A stretch of 43,946 nucleotides of DNA from an uncultured Rickettsiales bacterium (GTDB lineage: Bacteria > Pseudomonadota > Alphaproteobacteria > RF32 > CAG-239). Of the stretch, positions 1 through 7,933 are shown one piece after another. Every line of letters starts with the position of its first letter. Positions within the stretch are counted from its first letter, which is position 1. Under the pieces are notes generated by a model. The model was not told the origin of the DNA, ran no database searches, and saw only the letters and a list, made by a program, of their open reading frames with translations. Made by a program: the position numbers and the translations under genes. The DNA lies in contig URXV01000011.1 in the NCBI GenBank assembly GCA_900551865.1, positions 1 through 43,946 of the forward strand, given 5' to 3'.

Positions 1-2
1 TT

Positions 3-596
3 TACCCGAACGGCGACAGACCCGGCTTTACTCCCGCCGCCGTCCCGCCCCGGCTTCCTAACTCCGGCACTTCCGCAACTCCGACCGTCGGCAGCATATC
101 CGGCGCCTCATCCAACCGCGCGTCCGGTACTTCCGTTTCCGGTGCGCCTCAATCCCCCGTCACGTCTGACGCTTCCGTTTCCGGCGCCCCCAAGGCTCCC
201 GTCACGCCTGACGCTCCGGTCGTGCCCGCCGTTCCTCTCTCCGGTCCCTTTACCCCCGAAAAAGCCCGCGCCATCATCGCCGTTACCAACGACAAGATAT
301 TTATGCGCGACCTGCTGAAACTCATCGCCGCCTTCCCCAAAGAGGAACAGGGGCAATTCAAAAGCGTGGTGCTTGAGGTCTTCAACCCCGAACGCAGCTC
401 CCGCCCGCAGCCTGCCGAAGTCATCGTACTCGGCAAAAAAATGGCGGTTTCCGGCGGCTACGAAAAGGAATTGAACCGGGTTTTGCAGGGACAGGGCGGC
501 AACGGCAACTCTGCCAACGCGCAATCCGCCGCCGATGACAACTCTGCCGTTTCATCGTTCGCCTCCCGCCTCGGCAAACTCTTCGGCGGAAGATAA
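3..596 (+). CDS. 3' part of an unknown Pro/Ser/Thr-rich protein
   Basis: The frame is open from the left edge to the TAA at 594-596, so this is the C-terminal 197 residues of a longer protein whose start lies outside the window. The first ~75 visible residues are low complexity (Pro, Ser, Thr, Gly, Ala) and contain a 14-residue unit of the form xSVSGAPxxPVTxD twice in tandem (DNA period 42 bp, from 130 and 172). A more ordered part follows (FTPEKARAIIAVTNDKIFMR onward, about 70 residues), then a Ser/Asn/Ala-rich tail ending in LGKLFGGR. A GTG at 222 could start a 124-residue protein, but codon choice and composition continue unbroken upstream of it. I do not recognise the family. The layout resembles a linker joined to a small C-terminal domain. 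It is convergent with lptG, with 207 bp between them. Confidence 0.6.
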   Translation, partial: YPNGDRPGFTPAAVPPRLPNSGTSATPTVGSISGASSNRASGTSVSGAPQSPVTSDASVSGAPKAPVTPDAPVVPAVPLSGPFTPEKARAIIAVTNDKIFMRDLLKLIAAFPKEEQGQFKSVVLEVFNPERSSRPQPAEVIVLGKKMAVSGGYEKELNRVLQGQGGNGNSANAQSAADDNSAVSSFASRLGKLFGGR

Positions 597-803
597 CCCG
601 CCGGCCGTATCCGGCATCTCTCCGGCAAAATCTTCGGCTGCTGGTAAGCCTGTCAGCCGTGTCCGTTCCCTCTCTCCGGTAAGCTCTCGGCAGAAGGTAG
701 CATCGCACGTTATAGCTATTACCTCTCATTACGTAGCAATAAAGATACCGAAAAAATACTTTTCCGTTATATACTCACCCAACCGCAAACTGTTTTATCT
801 TTT

Positions 804-1910
804 TTACTCTTCCTTATGCAGATAAACCGATATGCTGATAGAAGCCACAATAATTGCCGGTACCCACACCGCAAACCAAGCCGGAATATAAGAATTTATG
901 CCAAAAGCCGACACGACCTGCGAAGTAAAATAAACCGTAAACCCTGTTGCAATACCCGACACAATCATCAGCAGAACACCCCCTTGCCGCTGGCTGGCCT
1001 TGAGCGAAAAAATTCCCGCCACCAAAACCATTGCCATCAAAAAGAACGGCAATGCAATCAGGCTTAAATAACGCATTTTATACCGCTGTACCGAAAAGCC
1101 CGACGTTTCATAAAACTTTATCGTATCCGGCAGATTCCAAAACGAAATTGCTTCCGGATCCACAAAGTTATCTTTTATCCGCTGCAAGTTCATCTCCGTC
1201 GGATATTTCAGGTTGTTCAATACTTCCGCCTGTTCTCCGGCCTTATAAATCCGCACATCGCGCAAATTCAGCTCCCCGTCTTCAAGCGTCGCAATAAAAG
1301 CTTCTATCCGCCGTTTCACTTGCGTCCTCTCATCAACCTCTATAATACTGATATCACGCAGCCACAACACATCATCCTGCAAATTCAGGCTGCCTGCGTT
1401 AATTATGGCAACAGTATCATTCCCCTTGCCTTCGCGTATCCACAAGCCTTTGTTTGAAAAAAGAAAAGCATTCGGGTTGTCCGTTGACAGCCGGTAAGAC
1501 AGCGTCTCTTTTAGTTCATACAATTTAGCCGAAATCGGATTAAATACCGCCACCCAAAACAGCCCTATGCCAAACACGGCCAGAAGCACCGGTGTCAAAA
1601 CGCCCCAGATGGAAACGCCCGACGCCCGAATAATGACAAATTCATTCGTTTTGCTCAACCGCCAAAAGGCTATCATCGTTGATACCATAATCACAAAAGG
1701 CACCACCTTATCCACCGTTTCCGGCAGCTTTGCCACCACATATTGCAGCAAAAAACCGACCGACACATCATGCCTGCCCGACGTCTTGCGCAATATCTCT
1801 ATCATGTCAAACATCATAATAATCGCGCAGATAACTGCCAGAACAAATAAAAAGTTTAATATCGTCTGTTTGATTAAATATGAGCCTAAAATCGAATTCG
1901 GTTTCATCAT
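804..1910 (-). CDS. lptG: LPS export ABC transporter permease LptG (YjgP/YjgQ family)
   Basis: Inner-membrane permease subunit of the LptBFG transporter, which extracts lipopolysaccharide and passes it to the periplasmic Lpt bridge. The 368 residues match the family length. There are about three membrane helices in the first ~125 residues, a large periplasmic beta-jellyroll-like region (about 125-270, including NAFLFSNKGLWIREG), and three C-terminal helices. The N-terminus (GSYLIKQTILNFLFVLAVIC) and the stretch LPETVDKVVPFVIMVSTMIAF are typical of LptF/LptG. LptG is preferred over LptF on length and overall look, but the two are hard to separate by eye. It is the last gene of a gmk-cysK-lptG run, starting 12 bp after the cysK stop with an AGGA sequence close upstream. 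The usual partner lptF is not beside it. Confidence 0.8.
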   Translation of the reverse strand: MMKPNSILGSYLIKQTILNFLFVLAVICAIIMMFDMIEILRKTSGRHDVSVGFLLQYVVAKLPETVDKVVPFVIMVSTMIAFWRLSKTNEFVIIRASGVSIWGVLTPVLLAVFGIGLFWVAVFNPISAKLYELKETLSYRLSTDNPNAFLFSNKGLWIREGKGNDTVAIINAGSLNLQDDVLWLRDISIIEVDERTQVKRRIEAFIATLEDGELNLRDVRIYKAGEQAEVLNNLKYPTEMNLQRIKDNFVDPEAISFWNLPDTIKFYETSGFSVQRYKMRYLSLIALPFFLMAMVLVAGIFSLKASQRQGGVLLMIVSGIATGFTVYFTSQVVSAFGINSYIPAWFAVWVPAIIVASISISVYLHKEE

Positions 1911-1922
1911 CGTCCTGATTTC

Positions 1923-2846
1923 CTAAAAATAGCCGGTAGACAGATATCGTTCCACGCTGTCAGGCAAAATAACCACCAGCCGCTTGTTGACAAACTCGTC
2001 GCGCCTCGCCAGTTCCGCCGCGGCAGCAACCGCAGCTCCTCCCGAAATGCCAATCGGCAGCCCTTCGGTTTTGGCAACGGTTTTCGCCATTTCTATAGCT
2101 TTTTCATCACCGATTTTAACCACCTCATTAACCAGTGATTTATCATAAAAAGGCGGCACAAATCCCGCGCCGATTCCCTGTATTTTATGCGTACCTTTCG
2201 CTTCCCCGCTCAAAACGGCGCTGTTTTCCGGCTCCACCGCCGCCACATACAAATCCTGATTATACGTTCGCAACACCGAAGCAATGCCAGTCAAAGTGCC
2301 TGACGTTCCCACGCCTGCGACCAACGCGTCAAAATCGCCGCCGGTATCTTCCAGTATCTCCATCGCCGTTCCCATTCTGTGTGCATTCGGATTCGCTTCA
2401 TTGTCAAACTGGCTCAAAATAACCACATTCGAATTACGCTCTTTCAGCATCTCTGCCTTATGAATGGCTCCGTTCATGCCGTCTTCCGCCTGCGTCAGAA
2501 TAACCTCCGCCCCCAGATGCCGCATCAGACGGATTCGTTCTTCCGACATATTCTCCGGCATTACAATAATCAGCTTATACCCTTTAGCGGCACAAAAAGC
2601 GGCTAAGGCAATTCCCGTATTTCCCGACGTTGCCTCAACAAAAATTGTTTCATCATTTATACCGTCTCTCTCCTGACGTTCCAGCATGGCCAGCGCAATT
2701 CTGTCCTTAATTGAAAACAGCGGATTATACATCTCGCACTTTGCCAGTATTTCCGCATTGAACCGCAGCTTTGTTGCCAGATTTCCCAGCCGCAACAACG
2801 GCGTATGTCCGACAAGTTCCGTAATTGAATTATAAATCTTCTGCAT
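1923..2846 (-). CDS. cysK: Cysteine synthase (O-acetylserine sulfhydrylase)
   Basis: PLP enzyme of cysteine biosynthesis that makes L-cysteine from O-acetylserine and sulfide. The 307 residues agree with CysK/CysM size. The PLP lysine is Lys47 in NPLFSIKDR (family pattern NPxxSxKDR). The substrate loop EATSGNTGIA and the phosphate-binding glycine stretch VAGVGTSGTLTG are present, and the C-terminal region has the expected GISGGAAVAAA. The protein lacks the longer C-terminal tail of CysM or CBS-like enzymes. The ATG directly follows the gmk stop codon (TAA-ATG) with GGAG just upstream inside gmk, so the two are translationally linked. CysK and CysM cannot be told apart with certainty here. Confidence 0.88.
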   Translation of the reverse strand: MQKIYNSITELVGHTPLLRLGNLATKLRFNAEILAKCEMYNPLFSIKDRIALAMLERQERDGINDETIFVEATSGNTGIALAAFCAAKGYKLIIVMPENMSEERIRLMRHLGAEVILTQAEDGMNGAIHKAEMLKERNSNVVILSQFDNEANPNAHRMGTAMEILEDTGGDFDALVAGVGTSGTLTGIASVLRTYNQDLYVAAVEPENSAVLSGEAKGTHKIQGIGAGFVPPFYDKSLVNEVVKIGDEKAIEMAKTVAKTEGLPIGISGGAAVAAAAELARRDEFVNKRLVVILPDSVERYLSTGYF

Positions 2847-3494
2847 TTATTGATTCTCCACGACTTGCTCTATAAAACCTACCAATCCGCACATATCTTT
2901 CCGCTCGGCACGCGCTGCCAGAATAATGGCTTTCGCCTCAGCAACCGCCGTTTCCAAATCGTCGTTAACAATGACATAGTCATAGAAAACGCTTTCCCTG
3001 ACCCTCTTTTCCGCCTGAGCCATCCGCCGGTCAATAACTTCCGGTGTATCCGTCCCGCGATTGACCAAACGCTTCCGCAAAATTTTCAGAGAAGGCGGAA
3101 CCAGCGCAATCGCTTTCACTCTGTCGCCGGCCAAAGCGCGGAGCTGCTGCACGCCGGGATAATCCAAATCCAGAATAACGTCTTTCCCCTGACACAGCAA
3201 ATCGTCAACCAGCTTCTTCGGCGTTCCGTATTTTGGCCCGAAATCGGAATCGACATATTCATACAGGGCTTTTTCCTCAACCAACTCTTTAAACTTGTCC
3301 TCGTTGATAAAATAATAATCTTTGCCGTCCGTTTCTCCCTCGCGTTTTGTGCGCGTCGTTACCGAAACCGACAGCTGAATATTGTCAAGCTCCTTAAGCA
3401 AGCCCTTAATAAGCGAACTTTTGCCGCCGCCGCTCGGCGCGGAAAAAATAAACATCGTGCCCTGTCTTTGGATTCTGCAACTCTGCTCCGTCAT
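2847..3494 (-). CDS. gmk: Guanylate kinase
   Basis: Phosphorylates GMP (and dGMP) to GDP with ATP, in cytosolic nucleotide synthesis. The P-loop is SAPSGGGKSSL near the N-terminus. It is followed by the GMP-binding SVSVTTRTKREGETDGKDYYF and by YVDSDFGPKYGTPK, which are standard guanylate kinase blocks. I place the start at the ATG at 3494 because GAGGG lies 5 bases upstream. An in-frame GTG at 3506 has no better site, and the ATG at 3455 would start almost at the P-loop strand. The product is 215 residues, near the usual ~205-210. It is the first gene of gmk-cysK-lptG, transcribed divergently from the dehydrogenase at 3602. Confidence 0.93.
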   Translation of the reverse strand: MTEQSCRIQRQGTMFIFSAPSGGGKSSLIKGLLKELDNIQLSVSVTTRTKREGETDGKDYYFINEDKFKELVEEKALYEYVDSDFGPKYGTPKKLVDDLLCQGKDVILDLDYPGVQQLRALAGDRVKAIALVPPSLKILRKRLVNRGTDTPEVIDRRMAQAEKRVRESVFYDYVIVNDDLETAVAEAKAIILAARAERKDMCGLVGFIEQVVENQ

Positions 3495-3601
3495 AAATTC
3501 CCTCACAAAACTTTCAAGAATACATTGCTCTTTTTAATTTTCCTGCCCTATAATATATATTATAAAATGCATAAATAAAGCTTTATTTTAAGGATTACAC
3601 C

Positions 3602-4363
3602 ATGATTGTCAAAAACATTCTTTTAACCGGAGCCTCTTCCGGAATCGGCGAAGCCTTGGCTCTTTACTACGCCGGACAACCCGAAACCGAAAATATTTTC
3701 ATCTGCGGACGCAATCAACAGCGTTTACAGGCCGTTAAGGAAGCCTGTAAAAATGCCGGAACGGCAAAAATCCACGCCCGGATACTGGATGTCGCCGACC
3801 GTTCTGCCGTAGAACAATGGATAAACGAAGCCGAACAGACCGCTCCTCTTAACCTTGTTTTTGCCAACGCCGGAGTCGCCACGCTGGAAGAAACGCCCGA
3901 AAATATCTTCAACACATTCAACATAAACGTTATGGGTGTCGTCAATACCATTACCCCGACCGTAGAAATTTACAAAAAACGTTCTGACAAAGATAAAATC
4001 ATCGCCATAACCGCTTCCATTGCCGGCTATCACGGCCTGCCCGCCTGCCCCTCTTACAGCGCCACCAAAGCCTGCGTCAAAACCTACGGCGAAGCGCTGC
4101 GCCTGAACCTCCTGCCTTACGGCATCCAGGTCAACACGATTTGCCCCGGCTTCGTCCGTTCCCGCATTACCGACAAAAACACCTGTCCGATGCCGTTTTT
4201 TATGGAAGCGGAACCCGCCGCCGCCCTGATTGCCCGCCGCATACAGAAAAACGTCGGCCTGATTGCCTTCCCCTGGCCGATGCGCTTTGCCGTCTGGCTC
4301 GGCAGCATTCTGCCCAACGCCGTCAGCGATTTTATATACAAACGCCTGCCTTACAAGGTATAA
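3602..4363 (+). CDS. Short-chain dehydrogenase/reductase (classical SDR)
   Basis: NAD(P)-dependent oxidoreductase with a Rossmann fold; the substrate is unknown. The cofactor motif TGASSGIG is at residues 9-16. NAG follows (FANAG), then the catalytic serine in ITASIAG, and Tyr152/Lys156 in the YSATK motif. Length is 253 residues, standard for classical SDRs. After the catalytic part, GIQVNTICPGFVRSRIT matches the usual post-active-site loop. The last ~50 residues (FPWPMRFAVWLGSILPNAVS) are hydrophobic and may associate with the membrane, as in SDRs acting on lipids. It stands alone, divergent from gmk. Codon choice is C-rich at third positions, as for other plus-strand genes left of 38 kb. 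Confidence 0.85.
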   Translation: MIVKNILLTGASSGIGEALALYYAGQPETENIFICGRNQQRLQAVKEACKNAGTAKIHARILDVADRSAVEQWINEAEQTAPLNLVFANAGVATLEETPENIFNTFNINVMGVVNTITPTVEIYKKRSDKDKIIAITASIAGYHGLPACPSYSATKACVKTYGEALRLNLLPYGIQVNTICPGFVRSRITDKNTCPMPFFMEAEPAAALIARRIQKNVGLIAFPWPMRFAVWLGSILPNAVSDFIYKRLPYKV

Positions 4364-4408
4364 AACGCCAAAATCGCCGATTAACGGCATATTTTCCCTA
4401 CTTTTTTC

Positions 4409-4437
4409 TTGACTTTCCCGCCGTTTAAAGCTAAAAG
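4409..4437 (+). promoter_or_regulatory. Probable sigma70 promoter of rpsA
   Basis: TTGACT (4409-4414) and TAAAAG (4432-4437) are separated by 17 bp. This would start an rpsA transcript near 4444 with a leader of about 90 bases. The -35 is good and the -10 is weak. Confidence 0.45.
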
Positions 4438-4482
4438 GTCAGGCAATTCTCTATGCGGTGCAGCATAAAGAAAGTTTTTAAT

Positions 4483-4524
4483 ATGCACAAGTCCGCCTCC
4501 AACCGAGGGTCTGGCATTTTTTGA
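4483..4524 (+). other. Possible 13-codon upstream ORF and small hairpin in the rpsA leader
   Basis: An ATG at 4483 opens a 13-codon frame (MHKSASNRGSGIF, then TGA) ending 12 bases before the rpsA ATG. The frame overlaps a small hairpin CCTC-CAACC-GAGG. No Shine-Dalgarno sequence precedes either start. The rpsA start has only an A/T-rich stretch (TTTTTTGAAAATAAAATATA) upstream. In enterobacteria the rpsA leader also lacks a strong Shine-Dalgarno sequence and is the target of autogenous control by S1, so a similar role is possible here. Whether the small frame is translated is unknown. Confidence 0.3.
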
Positions 4525-4536
4525 AAATAAAATATA

Positions 4537-6222
4537 ATGGCAAATACTGCAGAAATTAAAATTCCCGAAATGACCGAAAACTTTGAAGACCTGCTGAACG
4601 AACAGTTTGGCGGCAAAGGCATTGTCGGCACGGTCATGAAAGGAACAATCATCCGCCTGACCGACGATTTCGCCACCGTTGACGTTGGTTTGAAATCCGA
4701 GGGACGCATTCCGCTGCGCGAATTCGGCAAAAACGACGAATTGAAAGTCGGCGACGTTGTTGAAGTTCTGGTTGACAGATATGAAGACAAAGATGGCAAC
4801 ATCGTCTTGTCCCGTGAAAAAGCCCGCCGTGAAGAAGTATGGCAGGATCTGGAAAAGATGATGAACAACAACGAAAGGGTAAACGGCGTTATCTTCGGAC
4901 GCGTTAAAGGCGGCTTTACGGTTGACCTCAACGGCGCCATCGCATTCCTGCCGGGCTCGCAGATTGATATCCGCCCGATTAAGGACATTACTCCGTTAAT
5001 GGGCATTTCCCAGCCGTTCCAGATTTTGAAAATGGACAAGGTTCGCGGCAACATCGTCGTATCCCGCCGTGTCGTTCTGGAAGAAACCAGAGCTTCCGCG
5101 CGCGCTGAACTGATTGACACCATCAAGGAAGGCTCCGTTCTTGAAGGTATCGTCAAGAACCTCACCGATTACGGCGCATTCATTGATTTGGGCGGCGTTG
5201 ACGGTCTGTTGCACGTTACCGACATTTCCTGGAAGAGAATCAACCACCCGGCAGAAGTTCTGTCTCTGGGTCAGACGGTTAAAGTACAGGTTATCAAATT
5301 CAACGAAGACACCCAGCGCATCAGCCTCGGCATGAAACAGCTGGAAAATGACCCGTGGCAGGCGGTTGCCGACAAATACAAAGTTGGCGAAGTCTACAAA
5401 GGAAAAGTTACCAACATCACCGATTACGGCGCATTCATTGAACTTGAAGACGGCATTGAAGGCCTCGTTCACGTTTCCGAAATGAGCTGGACTCGCAAAA
5501 ACGTACATCCGGGCAAAATCGTTTCCACTTCGCAGGAAGTTGAAGTCAAGGTTCTGGAAGTCGATCCCGAAAAGCGTCGTATCAGCCTCGGTATCAAACA
5601 GTGCACCCCGAATCCTTGGGCTGCCTATGTTGAAGAACATCCGCTGGGTTCCGTCATTGAAGGCAAGATTAAGAACATCACCGAATTCGGTCTGTTCATC
5701 GGCCTGTCTGACGAAATTGACGGCATGATTCACTTGTCTGACATCTCTTGGGAAAAATCCGGCGAAGAAGCCGTTAAGGATTACACCAAAGGCCAGACAA
5801 TTGAAGCCAAAATCATTGATGTTGACGTTGAAAAAGAACGTATCAGCCTCGGCATCAAACAGCTGTCTGAAAACAATATCGCCATGACTTTGGATTCCCT
5901 AAAGAAAGGCGACATCGTTAAAGCCGTTGTAACCGGTGCTGACGAAAAAGGCGTTCAGGTAACGGTTCAGGGCATCGCAGCCACTATCAAAAAGGCTGAT
6001 TTGTCCAAAGAAAACAACGATCCTATGAGCTACAAGGAAGGCGACGTCTTGGAAGCGAAACTGACCTCCGTTGACCGCAAAAACGCTAAGCTTGGCGTTT
6101 CTGTAAAAGCTTATGAGATTGAAGAAGAAAAGAAAGCTCTGGAAGAATATTCCGGTGCCAACACTTCTTCCGGCTCTGCTCTGGGTGAAGCTCTGGGTGC
6201 AGCCCTAAAAAACAAAGAATAA
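4537..6222 (+). CDS. rpsA: 30S ribosomal protein S1
   Basis: Binds mRNA on the 30S subunit and helps start translation, above all on messages with weak Shine-Dalgarno sequences. The 561 residues fit the six-S1-domain form. Repeated OB-fold modules are visible by eye, with the recurring pattern GxVxxITxxGAFIxLxxxxxGLxHxSxxSW (for example LTDYGAFIDLGGVDGLLHVT and ITDYGAFIELEDGIEGLVHV), each closing with RISLGxKQ. The two N-terminal domains are more diverged, as in the ribosome-binding part of S1. The gene is monocistronic here, not preceded by cmk as is common elsewhere, and ends in a strong terminator. It has no Shine-Dalgarno sequence of its own, consistent with S1 autoregulation. Confidence 0.95.
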   Translation: MANTAEIKIPEMTENFEDLLNEQFGGKGIVGTVMKGTIIRLTDDFATVDVGLKSEGRIPLREFGKNDELKVGDVVEVLVDRYEDKDGNIVLSREKARREEVWQDLEKMMNNNERVNGVIFGRVKGGFTVDLNGAIAFLPGSQIDIRPIKDITPLMGISQPFQILKMDKVRGNIVVSRRVVLEETRASARAELIDTIKEGSVLEGIVKNLTDYGAFIDLGGVDGLLHVTDISWKRINHPAEVLSLGQTVKVQVIKFNEDTQRISLGMKQLENDPWQAVADKYKVGEVYKGKVTNITDYGAFIELEDGIEGLVHVSEMSWTRKNVHPGKIVSTSQEVEVKVLEVDPEKRRISLGIKQCTPNPWAAYVEEHPLGSVIEGKIKNITEFGLFIGLSDEIDGMIHLSDISWEKSGEEAVKDYTKGQTIEAKIIDVDVEKERISLGIKQLSENNIAMTLDSLKKGDIVKAVVTGADEKGVQVTVQGIAATIKKADLSKENNDPMSYKEGDVLEAKLTSVDRKNAKLGVSVKAYEIEEEKKALEEYSGANTSSGSALGEALGAALKNKE

Positions 6223-6240
6223 TTTTCTTTGCCCAAAGAA

Positions 6241-6274
6241 ACACCCCGTACCATTGGTTCGGGGTGTTTTTTTA
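6241..6274 (+). terminator. Rho-independent terminator of rpsA
   Basis: Perfect stem ACACCCCG (6241-6248) / CGGGGTGT (6260-6267), followed by a T-run, 18 bases after the rpsA stop. Confidence 0.88.
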
Positions 6275-6329
6275 CTGCCAACGTTACTGTGCGATTCCCT
6301 TTTCTCTGCTTGGCTGATTTGCCGCAATC

Positions 6330-7175
6330 TCAATACGGAACAAACCGTATACGATAATAAAAATCCGCGTCGTCATTTTTCGATTTCGGCTTTTCCTTCC
6401 ACAATTTAAACAGCATTTCTGCATTTTGCCGTTTCAATACGACATCCAAGCTGCCGTCTTTCGTATAGCAGGTGCAAACATCATCTCGTCTTTCGTAACA
6501 AGGATTACAAACGCTGACATCTTCATTCAACGCCCAAACTCCCCCCATTGCACTCTCCAACGGTGTCCTGTCCCGCCTCCCGCCGGAAGCCAAGCCTTTG
6601 CTTTCAGCCAAACTGATATAATTAAAGCCAACGTCATAAGCATTAATCGGAAAAAGCCCGAAATTCAAGGCTCCAAACGTATGCGACCCTTTGCCTAACA
6701 AAATATTGTAAGCCTTATAGGTCGTTGTTATTTCCTTTTTTTCTTCATCATAAACAATGCTTTTGGGTTTAAATAACAACTGTTTCGCATACATGCAAAA
6801 TACCGGATTATTCGTTTTTCCGTAATACATGTGATATATCGTCCCCGCAAAAGGGTGCACGAGAATATTTGGATTTTTCAGCCAAATGCTTGCCTCCGAA
6901 TTTCCGTCATAAAAACGATTCCGATAGCAGCTGTACCTGTCGCCAATCCACTTTTCTTTCGCATCATAACGGTCAAATATTTTCGGCTGATAATCGTAAC
7001 GGTAAAAAGCCGAATAAATCATGCTTTTTTCCCGCATCTTAACCAAATCGGTTTTCGTTTTTCCATCTAAATCGCACATAGGCTGCAATGGAACTTTCTC
7101 TCCCGCTGCACAACATTTTCCCTGAAAGCAAAGTAACATCAGCCCCCCAACGGCTAAACTCAAAATATGATGCAT
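6330..7175 (-). CDS. Unknown Cys-rich secreted protein
   Basis: 281 residues with an N-terminal hydrophobic signal (LSLAVGGLMLLCFQG, then CCAAG), so it is predicted to be exported or anchored as a periplasmic/outer-membrane protein. The mature part is rich in Tyr, Lys and Cys. Cysteines cluster near the C-terminus (VCNPCYERRDDVCTCYTKDG), which could form disulfides or hold a metal. No family is recognised. A good GGAGGG lies 3-4 bases before the ATG, supporting this start. It is the downstream-most gene of the minus-strand envelope island at 6.3-11 kb. The 233 bp separating it from the next gene include a terminator, so it probably has its own promoter in 7176-7342; nothing else is seen there. 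Confidence 0.7.
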   Translation of the reverse strand: MHHILSLAVGGLMLLCFQGKCCAAGEKVPLQPMCDLDGKTKTDLVKMREKSMIYSAFYRYDYQPKIFDRYDAKEKWIGDRYSCYRNRFYDGNSEASIWLKNPNILVHPFAGTIYHMYYGKTNNPVFCMYAKQLLFKPKSIVYDEEKKEITTTYKAYNILLGKGSHTFGALNFGLFPINAYDVGFNYISLAESKGLASGGRRDRTPLESAMGGVWALNEDVSVCNPCYERRDDVCTCYTKDGSLDVVLKRQNAEMLFKLWKEKPKSKNDDADFYYRIRFVPY

Positions 7176-7342
7176 TTTCCCTCCGTCCGATAATCATATT
7201 TAGAATCTAGGATAATAATGTAAATAATTTCTAAACGAAAATCTTCCCCGGCTCTTTCAGAAAAAGCAACCCAATTCCTAAAAACATCTCTCTTAAAAAA
7301 CACCTGTAAGAAGGCACTCCCTCCAAACCCATTATTTACAAC

Positions 7343-7378
7343 ACAAAAACACGCCGTTTAGAAAATAAACGGCGTATT
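7343..7378 (-). terminator. Terminator after the Asn-rich protein gene
   Basis: Read on the minus strand: stem ACGCCGTTTA, loop TTTTC, then TAAACGGCGT (arms 7351-7360 and 7366-7375), followed by GTTTTTGTGTT. Beside it, at 7374-7408, the motif GTATTTAAA occurs three times within 35 bp. Confidence 0.7.
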
Positions 7379-7408
7379 TAAATAGTGTATTTAAACAATG
7401 TATTTAAA

Positions 7409-7747
7409 CTATTCTCCGTCCTCTGTTTCCTGCACCAAAACATCTTCTTCAACAACAACCGGCTGGTCTGCCGTTGAATTTACCGGTGCGACTTCAACGC
7501 CGGGATCTCCGGGAAGCGGCTGCATATCGCCATTGTTCCCGGCAGCATTGGCATTGCTGTTGGAATTATAATTTCCCGGAACTGTTACCGCTGAAGCCGA
7601 ATATGTTTCAATAATCATAACGCCGCCGTTATCGGCATTAGCGGGAGCATTGCTCGCATTGTTCGTATTGCTTGCGCCCGCAATCGCCTGGCTGACAATC
7701 AAAGCCAACGCAGCCACCGCCAGAAGCCCCATAAATATTTTATTCAT
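7409..7747 (-). CDS. Unknown small Asn/Ala-rich secreted protein
   Basis: 112 residues. The start is the ATG at 7747 because a strong GGAGGAAATAAAG precedes it; the frame continues upstream but that extension has no ribosome site. The N-terminus is a clear signal peptide (FMGLLAVAALALIVSQAIAG). The mature part is low complexity: an Asn/Ala/Ser-rich stretch (NTNNASNAPANADN, NSNSNANAAGNN), then an acidic tail rich in Val, Glu and Asp. There are no cysteines or recognisable domain. Such composition suggests an extended or surface-exposed polypeptide, but that is inference. It sits between the Cys-rich secreted gene and the barrel genes and has its own terminator. Confidence 0.6.
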   Translation of the reverse strand: MNKIFMGLLAVAALALIVSQAIAGASNTNNASNAPANADNGGVMIIETYSASAVTVPGNYNSNSNANAAGNNGDMQPLPGDPGVEVAPVNSTADQPVVVEEDVLVQETEDGE

Positions 7748-7891
7748 CTTTATTTCCTCCAAAATTAAAATGATACGATGAACATATAATCCTGCCAATC
7801 CGCCTTTCAACCCCGACACAAGACAAAACTGCCCTCTGGCACTATCACACTCCATTCTCTCCGCGCACTTCTATCACCGCACAGAACAAAC

Positions 7892-7917
7892 AAAAAACGG
7901 CAGAATTTCTCCTGCCG
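7892..7917 (-). terminator. Terminator after the 203-residue barrel gene
   Basis: On the minus strand CGGCAG...CTGCCG (arms 7898-7903 and 7912-7917) is followed by six T (7892-7897), 17 bases after the stop codon at 7934. Confidence 0.75.
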
Positions 7918-7933
7918 CACTAAACGTTAATAA

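Noticed and set aside
108..524. 138-residue minus-strand ORF opposite the left-edge gene
   Set aside because: Gly/Arg-rich mirror of the low-complexity plus-strand frame; the plus frame has an ordered domain and fitting codon use.
597..803. Continuation of a Pro/Ser-rich frame after the left-edge gene
   Set aside because: Only a frame-shifted open stretch without start signal; could be a relic of the same repeat-rich DNA but nothing supports a gene.
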